64,000 bases of DNA from Paraspadella gotoi (GCA_051294375.1 CM119265.1:22258278-22322277), one strand, 5' to 3'; positions 41,955 to 54,630 are shown, counted from the first letter of the stretch. The notes: a model not told the origin generated them from the letters alone. Program-made: numbers and translations.

Positions 41955-42279
41955 TGATTTATGGCTTAATTACAAACATATACGTCATACGTATCTTGAT
42001 ATCTTCACACAATACACATCCTCACAATAATAAATATTTTACTGGAGTTATTTCTTAATTGACTTTTTATGCCAATCATGCAAAAGGTCATAGCTTATTA
42101 AAATTTTTTTTCTAATATGTATTTATTTTTTATTGGTAGTAGAGCCTAGAGTAAGGACCGTTAATGTTCACCTTAAAAAAAACTTTTCATGGATCGTGCG
42201 AAAAAAAATTGAATGCACTAACTGTTCTGCTTATATTGTATACGTGTGTTAAAGCACAAGCAAAAAAATTTTAATCGTA
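41955..42279. terminator. CCDC39 poly(A) region and spacer to the FAM47E-like gene
   Basis: AATAAA at 42029-42034 is about 75 bp after the CCDC39 stop. The rest is AT-rich, with no gene. Confidence 0.5.
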
Positions 42280-44672
42280 ATGGCCGAATCCAAATACGAT
42301 TTATGGACCGTGGGATCCACGTCCACAGGGACTGTGACGGCCACGGATACTAGTTTTTACAAAGTAAGTTTAACCGAAGATTATTGACTAATAAGAGATA
42401 ATATATTTTTATTTCATTTTCAAATTTTCTTCATCCGTCCCTTCTTGAAGCATCCGTCACGATTCGGGCTGCATCTGCCGCCAAAGCAGCAGCACTGGTT
42501 CAAAGAGCGGCTGCGGACGCAAATCTTCAAAGAACGCAGGAAGGAGGATGCGCACAAGTTTCTCGTGGGGAGAAACTGGACCTTCGTCAAGGACGGCCTC
42601 GAAGACTTTAGGTCGGTGGGACCGTACAACGAGAGAAAAATAAATAAGTTAAAATTGAAAAACAATTTAAACAAATTGATTTTTATTTTAAACGCAGAAC
42701 TGGCGTCCCTCCGGACGAGGGCGACGCCTCTGTTCTCCGACCGAAACCCCACGGAGTCATCGGACCCAACATCTTTCCCTCTGACGAAAAGAGGAACAGA
42801 GCAACTGAAATCAAGGAACGCGCACGGTTGCGGCGCGCTGGGGATTGGAAGCCCACTCTTACCAAAGGTATGTAAAATTTTTAGAGATGTATATTATGTA
42901 TATTTTTAGAGAGAGAAAACAGAGTGGGTGTGTGTGTGTTAGAGAGTGTGTGTGTATGTGTGAGTCAGTGAAAAAGGGGGGGGGAAATGGTTTTCTTATT
43001 AATAATATCCAATTCGCTCAATTCATAACACGCTCCATACTTAGAGCCGATTGCCTCGAAGTGCCCAGGTTGGTCGAAAGAAGAAAAAAAAACTCTGGTT
43101 TTCGGAAGATCGACTTTAACGCAGACAGCGAGAAAGCAACACATTCAGAACTTGGAAGACGGATTGTTAGCGCATCCCCTTTCCCTGTTGCCTCACTTGC
43201 AAGTAGGATTTTCTTTTTTGGTTGTTGCCCATATTTTATTTTCCACACCGAGTGAGGGTTATATCTTATTGTTGTCTCTGCAGGAGGGGATGCCACCCGA
43301 CGTATTCGAGACCGTCGTGGACATCCTCGATCCAGAATTAAACATTGCCTCCGAAGCCATCTTCGACGATGATCCCGCACTGCGACCGAGACGAAAGGTG
43401 AAGAAAGAATGAAAAAAAAAGGAAGAAAAATATAAGAAATTGTTTCTAAGCAGGACGAATCGTTAACGGCGGAGCACGGCGATCAAAGCGTGGCCGACAT
43501 CACTACTGCGCCGGTGACGCCTACGCAGGTTATTAAATTGTGACCATAAGAAACGATTTATTAAAATTCTCATTCCCAAGAGCCATTTTTTCTTTTAGCC
43601 GGGAACGGCAAGAAGGATGACGGAGCATTCGCCATCGGAATTTCCGTCGGATACTCTGGCTGAAAAAACTGCCGGGCGCCTGGAAACAACCTCAAGACGC
43701 ACCTCTTTAGCTTTTGATCAACGCCACATTGAGTCGAAGAGACGTCAATCACGAAAATCTCCGTCGAAAGGCTCGCAGAGGGTAAAGCGTTGAAGGGTTA
43801 ATTTGTTATTTAATTTTTCCTAAAATTTGATTCAAATTTTTTTTTTCTTGTAGGGCTCCATGGGTGGAACCAATCAGTCCAACAATCACTTAAACACCGG
43901 TAGGTTTTTATAGTGATTTTTTTTCTTTCATTTTTGTTTTTGGAGTGTCACCGAGCGCTTCCTCACAGGACCACATGGTCGTCGAAAAAAATCTCTGGCC
44001 ACTACGCAACAAGAATCTCCTTCGTTAGACATTCACATTTCCAACATCACAAAAGACTTTTGCGAGTGGGTGGCCAACATCGGTGAGTCCGATCTGGGAC
44101 ACCATTTTTCTATTGGGTCTCTCGCTCGAAGTGAACGACAAAAATTTCGAATGATCGTCAGGCGGAGAGACGAACAACATCGAAGAGGCGACCGTGGAAT
44201 CGCTCTTCGCCAGCGGCTACGAGACGAAGCCGGCGCTTTCCGTTCCGATCCATATTGTCGACGACAGCAGCGTCCCCATTGAACTTAAGGGCGGCGACGA
44301 GACAGCACCACCGCCGCCTAATGCGGAGGATGCCTCGTCCAGGAAAAAGGGCAAAGAAGAAGGCAACAAAAGGAGAGTGGCGACGGAGTGGTTGGGTAAG
44401 TCGGGTTTAATGCTTGCCCTGGCACTACTTTGTTAATTATTTCAGAATTTCGTTGATTAGATACGTCGCCAGCTACGAACGTGGCGCCGGGACCGCGCTT
44501 TCGCTACGGCGCCTGGTATCTTCGACCCCGGGTATGGCGCGTGCTCGAGGCCGGCGAGGGACTCGAGGATCCCAAGAAGGTGGAGGACAAGGAAATGAGC
44601 GAGGGAAAACTCAGAAGCGCCAAGCTCGACCTAGAATTGGCCCCGCTTCATGGATCGAAGGTTAAGGATTAA
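42280..44672 (+). CDS. FAM47E: FAM47E-like protein
   Basis: FAM47-family proteins are expressed mainly in testis and ciliated tissue; human FAM47E is reported to bind chromatin and the arginine methyltransferase PRMT5. Eleven exons join in frame to 516 aa: 42280-42363, 42451-42611, 42698-42867, 43045-43202, 43284-43397, 43454-43528, 43599-43781, 43854-43899, 43969-44082, 44162-44395, 44461-44672. Family blocks read here are the N-terminal RFGLHLPP/GLEDFR region, AHPLSLLPHLQEGMPPDVFE followed by VVDILDPEL, then GYETKPALSVPIHIVDDSS, and the C-terminal RYGAWYLRPRVWRV. The middle (residues about 200-320) is Ser/Arg-rich and poorly conserved. The gene follows CCDC39 on the same strand. Identity rests on these blocks recalled from the human protein; the function in this animal is inferred. 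Confidence 0.78.
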
Positions 44673-45700
44673 AATAGGCGTAACATATCATTGAATGATT
44701 GATTCAAGTTTTATCAGAGAATGTTAAATTACAAAATCTTAAAAGTATAGTGATCTCGCCAGACGTTACGATAAAAGAAAATTAATTTAAAAATTTTAAA
44801 AAAAGAACGAATTATTGATTTAATAATAATTGATTGATATAATAATAATTGATGTAATAATAATTGATTGATTGACATAATAATAATTAATTGATGAGAT
44901 GATAATCCTTAATTGATACGATATTTATCATTCATTGACATAATTAATCATTTATTGTAAATAAAACGAACAAATGCGTATATGAGTGAGAGAGAGAGAA
45001 AGTGAAAGAGAAAAAAAAAATCCAACCGCTGCAGAACTGAACTCGTTTTTAAATGAATCAGAAGAGGCAACGCCTGCCAAAAAAATATATATTTATATAA
45101 TTTTAAAACATAAAAAAAAAAAAAAAAAATGTCACAACTGTTTACAATTAAAAATTATTACAATTTTTTTTAATCGGAAATTATAAAAATATATATTTTT
45201 ATTTAAATTAAAATTTAGATATAGCTTCTTATCAAAAAAGTTCTTTTAAAATCACGTTTTATATTCATTCAAATATTTTTTTCACAATTTTTTTTTAATA
45301 TGATTTACTATAATATATAAATTATAATATTATATAATTATATATACTAATTTGCATATTATAAAAAATAATTTACTTATTGCAATAAATCATAATTTAA
45401 AAAAATTTAAACAAAAAATATTTGAATCCATATGAAACAAAAGATCTTAAGGATGAGAAGCCATATCTAAATTTTAAATTTACTATAATCGCACACTTTT
45501 ATAAAAATCCATCGTAACTTGTAGTATTTATTTAAAAAAAAATTATAAACCCCAGTCAAAACTAAATAAAAAAAAAGCGTGACGCCGATGCAGTCGACGT
45601 CGTCACAAAGAAGCTGAGCCGATCCTAAATCTTACCAAGATGGGCTTAAGCCGTCTGGCGAGATAAAAAACGGTATAGATTTGCTCAGCATGATAACTAT
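44673..45700. other. Very AT-rich intergenic stretch
   Basis: A poly(A) signal AATAAA is at 44960-44965. A minisatellite-like array of ataataattgattgat units occupies about 44815-44905. From 45050 to 45560 the DNA is nearly all A and T, with poly-A runs and no coding signal. Confidence 0.6.
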
Positions 45701-45811
45701 TTATGAATTTCAAATTTAATTTAAACAAGGTTTTCATCGAATATTTGGAGAAAAAGGAAAGTCGTATCCCTAACTTTCTTTCTCGAGTGGCAATTTTGCA
45801 AGAAGACATGG

Positions 45812-46092
45812 CCCCATTTTCTGCGGGTGATAGAAATACAACCACCACAAGCAAGCGCGAGGTAGATTTTGGTATGCCCTTTTATAAATTTTCAATTTTT
45901 CATTGTAATTCGTTACATTTATGTTTACCAGGGCGTTTCTCGGGCAGTCGGTACCGCAAGAAGTAAAGGTGCATCCCGTGGAGGGAACTAGAGACATTTT
46001 CGAACAGGTAATGAGGTAGACGAAAAAATTAAACATGTTTATTACTGATCAAAACTGTTTTTTCAGGAGTGGACAAACCAGAAATACGTCTA
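45812..46092 (+). CDS. Possible end of a small gene, frame unresolved
   Basis: Good splice signals suggest two introns: donor at about 45859 or 45869 with acceptor 45931, and donor after 46005 with acceptor 46065. The last two pieces give QSVPQEVKVHPVEGTRDIFE followed by a short tail ending NQKYV and a stop. The frame that supports them has no ATG upstream. The frame that starts with ATG at 45812 (MAPFSAGDRNTTTTSKRE) instead stops soon after the first junction. Either a 5' exon was missed or this is not a gene. No homologue was recognised. Confidence 0.25.
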
Positions 46093-46099
46093 ATTCAAA

Positions 46100-46670
46100 A
46101 TATCAGCTCTGTAATTATTTCTCGACGATTACTTAACAAAAATTAATATAATTTATAAAATTTACTAAAATTCTTAAGTGCATGCATTTTATAATTATTA
46201 ACTATATTTAGTATATTTATCATTTTTGGGATTAACACCCTGATTATATGTTTTTAATTCCCCCAAAAATGAGGAAAAGATACGAATGTCCAGTTAGTAA
46301 TAATGCACCAGAATTTGCTGAATGCACGTGACAATATTAATAGATTGATTTATTTGAATGAATTAGGATTCTTGCATCCCATTAAAAAAAAAGTAGGAAG
46401 TCAAAAGCCACTTTTCACTGTAGCTTCTGTATACCAAAGAACTTGCTTATGATTTCATTTCCTTTGACTTCTGTATACCTATATTAATGTTTTCTTGTTA
46501 AATGTTCAAGCCGATTAAAAAACAAACCCAAATATTTCTTTTATTACTTGAATCAACTTTATCAATAAAAAAAAACAAATTTCAGCGGAGTAATTTCAAC
46601 AGTAATTGCTAGTTAGTTAATTCATAGAATTAAGATCACAGATCAAAGCGCTACAAAAAAGACTAAACTA
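46100..46670. other. Intergenic, 3' region of the RS-rich gene
   Basis: AT-rich with no gene. A TTTATT (AATAAA on the minus strand) at 46540-46545 is a possible poly(A) signal for the minus-strand gene ending at 46671. Confidence 0.4.
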
Positions 46671-49600
46671 CTAATGATAATCAAGCCATACGCCGATACA
46701 GTTGTGTTCCGAATTGAATGGCGTCAAATCAAGATGCTTTTTATGAATGAAGTGGTTATACTGGGCAACTTTTTTGTGCGCTTCGACGTCCTTGAACCTA
46801 AAATGCGTAAAATGATAGTAAATATTAAGTGATTATTTCTAGTGTGCAGTCACCTACTTACCGGATGGCCACTCCTGCACGTGCTCTCCGACATTCGCCC
46901 TGAGAACACCATAACAGCTCGGAAAATCGGTGAAAGTACCTCGCGACTGCTCTCCTTGAAAAAAACTCTGCGTCCATCGTAATTACTAAGTAGGCGATAT
47001 CGCCGTAATCATGATGCCCGACTAATTTTTCTCGCAGAGGTAACTGTGATTGCGGATTTTTTGCTTCTTGCACTAAAACTGTTTTGATGGATTGCGATAC
47101 TAAGCCATTTGCATCAACATACGGCGTAGGACATATTTCATTCAAGTTCCCGATTAACGGTTTCGGCGAGGTCACGGCATCGAAAAGAGGTTCAGTCTTA
47201 AAAGGTACCGCGTCGCGAAGAATCGTGCATTTGACTGTAGTCATCGTAGCTGTAACAGGTGGATCAACGGAAGGAGTTTCTTCTTCTTCTGTTTTAATAT
47301 AAACCCCACAGGAATTGGCGTCTGGATATTTTATTGGGCGGTAAATACTGTTTATTCCGTAGTTAAACGAGTCCAAATTCGTTTCTCTCTCTTCCCTGCT
47401 CATCTGCTCGCCGAGCGAACTGATAAGTCCTTGAACTCGAAAGCCTGGGCCTTCATAACCGGCGAAATCCACATCCTCGTCGCTTAGATTCACCGAGGGC
47501 GTCATTCCGTCATCATCCATTATTTTAACTATCAACGGTAAATTTTCGCGCTGGATTGCGCCGGCAGTCACCGCTCGTACCCTTCTAAACGCGACAAGCT
47601 GGTCTCCGCAAAAGAGACGAGTTTTGATTGAAAGTAACAGTTCGACTGTCTCTGGCATCTGGAAAGTGGCCAGCATCACCGGACCATCACGCGTGTTGTT
47701 CAATTTTATGAGAGAAACACGTCCTGGCTGATCTTTCTCTCCCGCCATAGCTACTCGAATAGCACCGGTAAACAACAGACGTTCCCGAATTTCATGGTCG
47801 CACGACACAGGCGAACCTGGCCTCTCTTCCGAATCCATAAATTGGCTCCAGGTGACAGCAACACTACAGAGATCCAGTCGTTGAACCGGAAACACGGCGG
47901 ACGACGAGAGTGCGATCTCGTAACCCCGGCTGGTCATTCCGGTCAAGAAACACGAGGGGCCCACGCGTTGCACTTCCTTGAAATCCAAATCATCGAGATG
48001 GTCGATTTTCAGATCATCGGTCAGCGCCTCGGGACTCTCATTTTCTGTCTTCGAGAGGACAAACAACTGTCGTCTTCGGGCCATAGGACAATGAGACGTG
48101 TCCCTGGCCAGCGCGACCTTGACATTCTGTACATAAACAGTTTCGAGGGAAGCCTTTAATTTGTTCACAAGAATTCCTAAACGGTGCCACTGTTTATTCT
48201 CAAAATTGACAGCTTTCGATCGGACACGATGAAACTCTTTCCTTACGTCGTATATTTTCTCGGTGGCGGCACTTCGGAATTCTTCGGCCCTTTGCTTCTC
48301 GACGGAACTCTGGTTCGGCAGGCACGCCCTTCGCTGGACTAATTCTAACTCGACTCTCGCCGCCAAAAGCTTGTGATAAACCTTCTTCAGTTGCTTTAAC
48401 TCCATAGGCAATTCGGAATCGGGGATTTGAGCGATAGCAGGGCTCGGTTCGTCCTCGATGAAGATCGTTTCTTGATCGAGGTGAGGGGTTTCCAATATCA
48501 TGCAGTCAGACTCTTCGTTGCGCTGTTGCGATTCATTTTCGGTGTTCATAGCAATTTCCATAAGCGGCTGAGAACTTCGTTCATTTCGGGACGTTTGATT
48601 AGAAATTCCTGATTCGCCCGGCACAGTTTCATTGATCAAAGGTGAAAGTCTTTGATTTTTTCGTGAGTCTCCCCAACCACTCTGTTTCCTCGAGTCATGA
48701 TCCACGACCACCTGTAATTCCGTCATCTTTCTACCCATTCTCTCATCCTTCGCTTCCTTTGAGGTAGCGATTTCTGTTACGGCCGTTGAAGATGCGGGCC
48801 ACCCATCAATTTTTGAAAGTTCGCCGATGTTACGTGCAAACAAGGATCTTGATATCCGTGGACGACGACTTTCGTCTCGATCGTCGAAGTCGTTAAAAAA
48901 CGGGTGATGCCCGTCTTCTCCCAACCGATCATCGATCTCAATTTCCTCCCATTCCCCGCCATCGAAATCGTCCCTCCTCGTTCTTCGCTTGTTTCCGAAT
49001 TCGCGCAGAACCCGGTTTTTATCATCGCGCGACTCATTAGATCGATTAACGGGCACACGCCCGTCTCGATCCTGGTAATCTACTTCCTCGCCCTTCCTCC
49101 CTTGCCTAGCTTTCTTCTTTGATTTCTTCGATTTTTTCTTTGATTTTTTATTATCTTTCGACATCCCTGGGTCTTTCTGGGTGACGGTCATCTCGGTCCG
49201 GCCTTCTTTAGAAGATTCGACGGTAATGGTTGAGGGTTGAGAGGCCATTTTGGTGACCAGAGTCACCTGCAGATTTTCCATACTCTTCGGCTCCGTCTTT
49301 TGTTCTCCGGATAATCTCCGTCGAAGACTTTCTTCTTCGCTCTCCGAACTATAGTTCGCCCTTTCTCGCTGCGGACGCCAATGACCAGTTTTGTAGTCGT
49401 AGAAGCTGTCGTTGCTGCTTCGTCGACTGGTGCGATAATGATCCATCCTCCTCGGCGGATAACGGTTCGGCGAAGAAGGCGAGACGTAGCCTCGACCGCC
49501 GTGACGACGACGACGCCACTGAAAGTTAGAGACGCTCTCAGAACTGGAGACGGGCGACGTTTCCCGGGTCCGAGGCCGCTTCCTCCGCCACGATGAACCA

Positions 49601-51911
49601 GGACTCGGTGACGGAGAATGACCTTGTGACGAAACCAATTCTCCGGATTCGAGTTCTTGCGACGAAGATGACCGGCCTGCGTCGCCTTTTGATACACTGG
49701 GTCGCCGATGGGATGATGGAAGCGGGGAAATATCAGGGGACGATCGTCGATAACGTCGGTGAGAGGGAGAGTCTTTCCGACGATTGGAATCCTTTTTCCT
49801 GCGTTGCTTTATTACGGCAAATGCATGCCGAATGGACCCTTGAGGAGAAAGGCGGGAATGTGAACCACGAATTTGAGTTTCACGGGAATAACGGAAGGGA
49901 GAACGACTGGAAGAACGCCGGGAAGGAGAACGCCGGGAATGAGAACGCCGGGAAGGAGAACGACGGGATAAAATATCACCGGAGGGAGAATGGCCTGAGG
50001 GAGAACGGCGAGATGGAGGATGATCCCATGGCGAACGACGTGAAAAATTATCAGAGGGTGGAGACTGTTGGGATTTATAATTATAGTAAGTCGAATGATG
50101 GGAATTAGAACGATGCGTCGGAGAACGATCAGATGAGCGACGGGATGTGGACCGATTTATTGGAGAATTAGTGGGAGTAGAATCGGAGGTTGGAGAATCA
50201 TAATAGATGGAAGATGAGAGAGTGCCATTGTTAGCTTTAAGACTCATCGGCGTAGGCGAAGGCGGGCGGTAGCGGATTTGAGAAGGGGAATTTCTTAGGT
50301 AATGATTATGTGTGGGAGAGTGACGTGAAGTAGAAACGGTGGATATTTTATCTTTTTCGGCAGGTTGCAGATCCTCGACCGAGATTGAATTCAACGACGT
50401 TTTCGAGGAATCCTTAACAACAGTCGTGCTCTCTTTGATTTTCTTGCAAAATTTAATCGAGTGTGATGAGCTTTTGATAAGCGGCGTCGCACTTTTTGGA
50501 GCGGCGGTGCGATTTGTTGTCTTTTTCGGGGAGAGAGATTTTGAAATGGCCGTCGACGTCGTTTTTGTAGTGGTAGAGTTTAACGAGGATGGAGATGTAG
50601 GTGCAGACGTTGTAGAGGACGGAGTCATTGTAGTCGTCGAAGATGTCTTCGTCGTCATTGCCACGTTCGCATTCTGATCCACCGTTTGCGAGTCAGAAGT
50701 GACAGACGTTGACTTCATTGCCGCCTTCGTAACGAGATCCCCGAACTGAGAGTCAGCTGTAAACTCTGATTCGATTTCGACAATCTTGGGCGTAGTGTTA
50801 TCGTCTCCAGGTGGCGCAGGGTCTTGGGATTCCTCAGTTTGGACCGAGTCTTTGCTCTGCGAAGCTTCGACTTTTTCATGAGGCGGCGCGTTGTCAGCTT
50901 CCCCCGTTAAATCGTTGAAGAAGCGATATATTGAGCTGGTGCTCTTCTGCGGTTGAGTAGGAGGCGCGTTCGCCAGAGTGTGATTTGTTGACGACTCCGA
51001 TGAAATATTCGTCACTAAAATAAAATTATAAATCAAACTAAAAAGGGAAACTGGCGAAAATTTTTTTTTTTGTAAATACGTTAAATTAGTACCTTTCTCT
51101 TCCTTTAAATATTTAAAAAAAGTTTGTTTTGGTTACAAAAGTAAGATTAAGATTTTTTTTTTAAATTATAAATTAGAAGAGATTGAAATTAATTTTCAAC
51201 AACGGTTTATTTCATTAATAACGGACATGTTTTTTTAGCGCTGATGAAGGCTTGTAGCTAAGCCGAAACATGTCCGTTATTAATGAAATGAACCGTTGTT
51301 GAAATACTGCTAATAATAAAATATATAAAAACAAAGATTTTTTAAAAAAATTACAGGAATAACTAAAATAATTAAAATTAAAAAATGACTCGAAAAGTAA
51401 TTCGGTTAAAAATAGTAAAAATGAATATCCTGCAAACCATAGCTGTTATATTATTTATGTTAAATCAATCACCAGAAGCGACCGGCGGCAAGAAAGAAGC
51501 AGAAGGCGCGGGCAAAAACCCGAGAGGAAACGTCCCGAGCGGGAGTCCGAATCCCGCCAAATGAGCGGGGAATGGTAAGAAAGGCCGAGTTGGGATGTGC
51601 GGATGAGCTATGCTGCCCGAAAGTGGCGAAGGCATTTGAAACGGCGTCGAAGGCATTTGAAACGGCGTCGAAGGCACTTGAGGTGAGGCAATCGAGTTGG
51701 AGATGGACAACGGCAAGGGGGCGATCTGCTGCCCAACGCCCGGAGGGCCAACGCCCGGAGGGCCGACGTCATTGTAACTGGCGATCGTCGAAGTCGGCGG
51801 CGCCTGGCAAATCCCAACGACGCCGGGGATTGGGATGGAAACGGCGATTGGCTGCACGTAAATGTTATTCTGTTGAATGTAAAGGTTTTGACTAGGGGGT
51901 CTCTGGGCCAT
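46671..51911 (-). CDS. Large Arg/Ser-rich nuclear-type protein, unidentified
   Basis: Three exons (51473-51911, 46862-51014, 46671-46797) join in frame to 1572 aa; the middle exon alone is 4.15 kb, an exception in this intron-rich window. The N-terminal 145 residues are Pro-rich and hydrophobic with short tandem repeats (PSTPFQM twice, GPPGV twice). Then come Ser/Thr/Lys-rich sequence, a long RS-type region around residues 430-700 (repeats such as RRSPSRRSHSRRSPSRR), a Lys-rich KKSKKKSKKSKKKARQG patch near residue 770, a helical segment near residue 1025 and an ordered C-terminal part of about 400 residues ending GVWLDYH. RS regions are typical of splicing and transcription-coupled nuclear proteins; that role is inferred. 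The conserved-looking C-terminus was not recognised. A non-coding first exon probably ends at about 51973 (GTGAGT donor). Confidence 0.82.
51195..51304 (+). mobile_element. Inverted repeat enclosing a hammerhead-ribozyme-like core
   Basis: Arms of about 40 bp (51195-51234 and 51265-51304) are reverse complements with about two mismatches. Between and overlapping them, on the + strand, is CTGATGA (51241-51247), one extra A, a perfect 5-bp stem GGCTT/AAGCC with a 6-nt loop (51249-51264), GAAA (51265-51268) and GTC (51272-51274). TAGCG (51236-51240) can pair with CGTTA (51275-51279) as stem I, with one G-U. This is the layout of a type I hammerhead with a minimal stem III, as known from Penelope-like elements and retrozymes. 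The extra A beside stem II departs from consensus. It lies antisense in the first coding intron of the RS-rich gene. Confidence 0.6.
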
Positions 51912-52260
51912 GACTTTTTGACGACGTGACGGGGCATTTGAAACCAAAGTCTTTATCTCCCAAACACTCACTTTCTCCCACCGCCTCTCGAAAGGTAAAC
52001 TGGAGCTGCAGCGGGAATGGAATAAATTAAATAATATAAGCTAAAATAACGGCGATAAAGTCCGATTGAATAAATAATGAGATTCAACAGCGAATAAAAG
52101 AAAAAAACAAAAACACGAGAGAAAATGTTTTAATCAACTTGTTTTCCTCTCGGGAACAAGGAGAGGGACTAGTAAAAATTAAAATCCAATGACAATTGAT
52201 TGAATCCAAACGACAAAGATAATAATAAAAAGCGTAATAATAATAACAACAAAAAAAATA
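51912..52260. other. Spacer between the RS-rich and zinc-finger genes
   Basis: It contains the likely 5' leader exon of the RS-rich gene (minus strand, ending at about 51973) and the 3' flank of the zinc-finger gene. No other gene is seen. Confidence 0.5.
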
Positions 52261-54292
52261 TCATATGATCCTGTTGGCGGCGTTGTGCGTCAAGACGTGT
52301 TTCTTTAATCGCCCAGATTCTCGACAGGAATACTGGCAGAAAGGGCATTTAAAGGGTTTTTCTCCCGTGTGCGTCATCAAATGTTTCTTCAGATCGCCGC
52401 AGGTTGTGCAGCAATAGCTGCATAGGTGACACTTGTACGGTTTCTCCCCGGTGTGCGTGAGGACGTGCTTCTTAAGTCGGCCGGATTCACGGCAAGAATA
52501 CGAACACGTCGTACACTTGAACGGCTTCTCGCCTGTGTGCGTGAGTATGTGCTTCTTCAAATCTCCGCGAGTGGCACTAGAGTAGCTACAGGAGGCGCAC
52601 TTAAAAGGTTTCAGCCCCGTGTGAGTGGAAGAGTGGATCTTGAGTCGTCCGGCTTCGCGGCAGGTGTACGGGCAGTAAGAACACTTGTAAGGCTTAACCT
52701 CCGTGTGGGTGAGAAGGTGCTTCTTGAAACGGAACGACTGCTTGCAAGTATAGCTGCAGGTTGTGCACATGAAGACCTTCTCGTCGGCGTGTCGCGAGTT
52801 GTGGGATCGCAGATTGTCGAGAGACTCAAACGACTGGCCACAGGATCGGCACGTCAGCGAACTCGCGTACGAAGACTCCGAAGACGAATGCCGTCGCCAA
52901 TCGACCAACGGTTTCTTTTTGACAGCGACGGGTCGCAGACGAGGCGCGGACCGCGCCCGATCAAGCAGCGCCTCCCAATCGATGTATCCCTTGTCTCTCT
53001 CCAGCACCTTGACGTCATGGTGAACGTCGTTGGCGCCTCGTCGCTCGTACACCGCCTCCACCTGACGCCAATCATCATCCCCCTCTTCTTCGGCGCCCTC
53101 ATCATCTTCGAGAAAAAACTGTTTGCTAAGGTCGAAGACTCTATAGGAGTTTTGCGCTGATGAGTAAGGGGCGTGGAGTGGAGGGAAAGGGGTCTGGAGC
53201 GGGGAGCAAGGAGCCGGACCGAGAGGGGAACGAGGAACGAGGAGCGGTGGCTCTTTAGAGTTTGAAGAGCACTGAGGCGGGATATCGATGTTGGTAGAAC
53301 AAGTGGATAAAACTTCACGAGGCAAATTCTCAGTCGGCGTTAGTGGTGATTCCGGCTTGATGAATCTGTAAAAATAAAAACCAGGAAACTAATAAAGCGA
53401 GATAACATTTTTTCCCAAAAAGTCTCTGATCATAGCACTCAACTGGCAGGAAAGGGCAGACCGACGGGAACGACGACATTATCGTCGACGTTCTCGACTT
53501 CGTCGTCGGAAGAAGCGGAGGCTTCGTTGTTTTCTTCGGCGGCGTCGTCGTCAACGTCCACAGCGGCCAACGCGACGGGTTCCGGTTCAGCCTCATCCAC
53601 GTCGCAAACGACGACAGGGTCAACGCCGACCACAGCTTCGGTCTCGTCGAAGTCGTGAGTCTCCAGCCCAGGATCATCGACGAACCGCTCAGAAGTGTCC
53701 GGATCAGATCCTTCGATAAAGCGTGGCGTGGCGTGAGGGTCGGACTCTTCGGCAAAAGGCTCGGCTGTATCCATGGCGTCGTCGGCTTCGTCGCAGAATC
53801 CTTCGAGGACTCCGCAATCGTCTTCGTTGACGTCGTCAGCGTCGACAACATCCCCTTCAAAAGGTTCGACGTCTTCTTCGGCGACGTCCTCGATATCGCC
53901 GTCGTCTAAAGGCGAAAGCGGAAGAGGGACAGATTCGCAAAACTGATCGGGTCCGGAATTGTCGTCGGTGAAATCCTCGAGGTCGTCTGCGAAAGCCTCG
54001 TCGACGTCGACAGCAGTCATCTGTTTATGAAAACAATGAGGTGCATGCTTTTAAAACAATATAATATGAGCTTAACTTCAAATAATAAAACCTCATCTAC
54101 GACTCCGACGCATTCATCGAAACGGGCTTGGTCGTTCTCCGCCTCGTCATCTTCATAATCCACCGGTTCCATCTTCATCGGTTGAAGTATGATGCTGTTG
54201 GAGCCGAAGTCCATCCGCAGGTCCACGCATTCCGACAACTCCTCGCTCTCCAGGAACGACTGAGTCTTCAGGAAAAGTGCGCTCAGGGACAT
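52261..54292 (-). CDS. C2H2 zinc-finger protein with seven fingers and acidic N-terminus
   Basis: Probable DNA-binding transcription regulator. Exons are 54092-54292, 53444-54020 and 52261-53365. The start MSLSALFLKTQSFLESEELS is followed by about 250 residues rich in Asp and Glu. The last exon begins with IKPE, a SUMO-type site, then has a Pro-rich region and seven C2H2 fingers joined mostly by TGEKPF/TGEKPY linkers. The fingers alternate between two helix types, (C)RESGRLKKH and (R/C)GDLKKH, which points to duplication of two-finger units. The exon 2 to exon 3 junction does not keep frame: exon 2 ends in phase 1 at its only good donor (GT at 53443-53442), while exon 3 needs phase 2. An indel in the assembly, a missed tiny exon, or two separate genes would each explain this. 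Confidence 0.78.
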
Positions 54293-54630
54293 CTCGATAT
54301 ATAGCTCGTCAGTGATTAAAAGGTTTTGATCATTTTCGGGGAGAATTACCTCAACCACAATAGGACAGTTTTGACTTGTACGTATTTAAACCTCCGTCAC
54401 CGGACTCGAAACTAGTTTAAATGAAAAAAAAAGTCTGACAAAAATGTTGAACAAAAGAAAATAAGCGAATAACTTAACGATGCGACCAACGTTACTTGGT
54501 ACCAAATTAACTAAAAGTGAGCGAGATCCGTAATAAAACTTTCACAAAAATCGATGTTTCGAATAAAAAGTATTTATAAAAGATGATTGACTGAGATGAT
54601 AGGATGCAAGGAAGCTCGAACACGCGCGCC
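54293..54630. other. Spacer upstream of the zinc-finger gene
   Basis: AT-rich, no gene. It should hold the zinc-finger gene promoter and the 3' flank of BPNT2, both on the minus strand. Confidence 0.45.

Noticed and set aside
49593-50108. Plus-strand frame with Asn/Gly/Glu repeats (NAGKENAGNE)
   Set aside because: It is the antisense shadow of the RS-rich repeats of the minus-strand gene, whose sense frame is open for 4 kb and joins exons in phase.
52426-53160. 244-codon plus-strand frame over the zinc fingers
   Set aside because: Mirror frame of a repetitive, GC-rich zinc-finger exon.
53330-53860. Thr/Pro/Lys-rich minus-strand frame overlapping the acidic exon
   Set aside because: It is an alternate frame of the acidic Asp/Glu coding sequence; the acidic frame continues correctly into the upstream exon.
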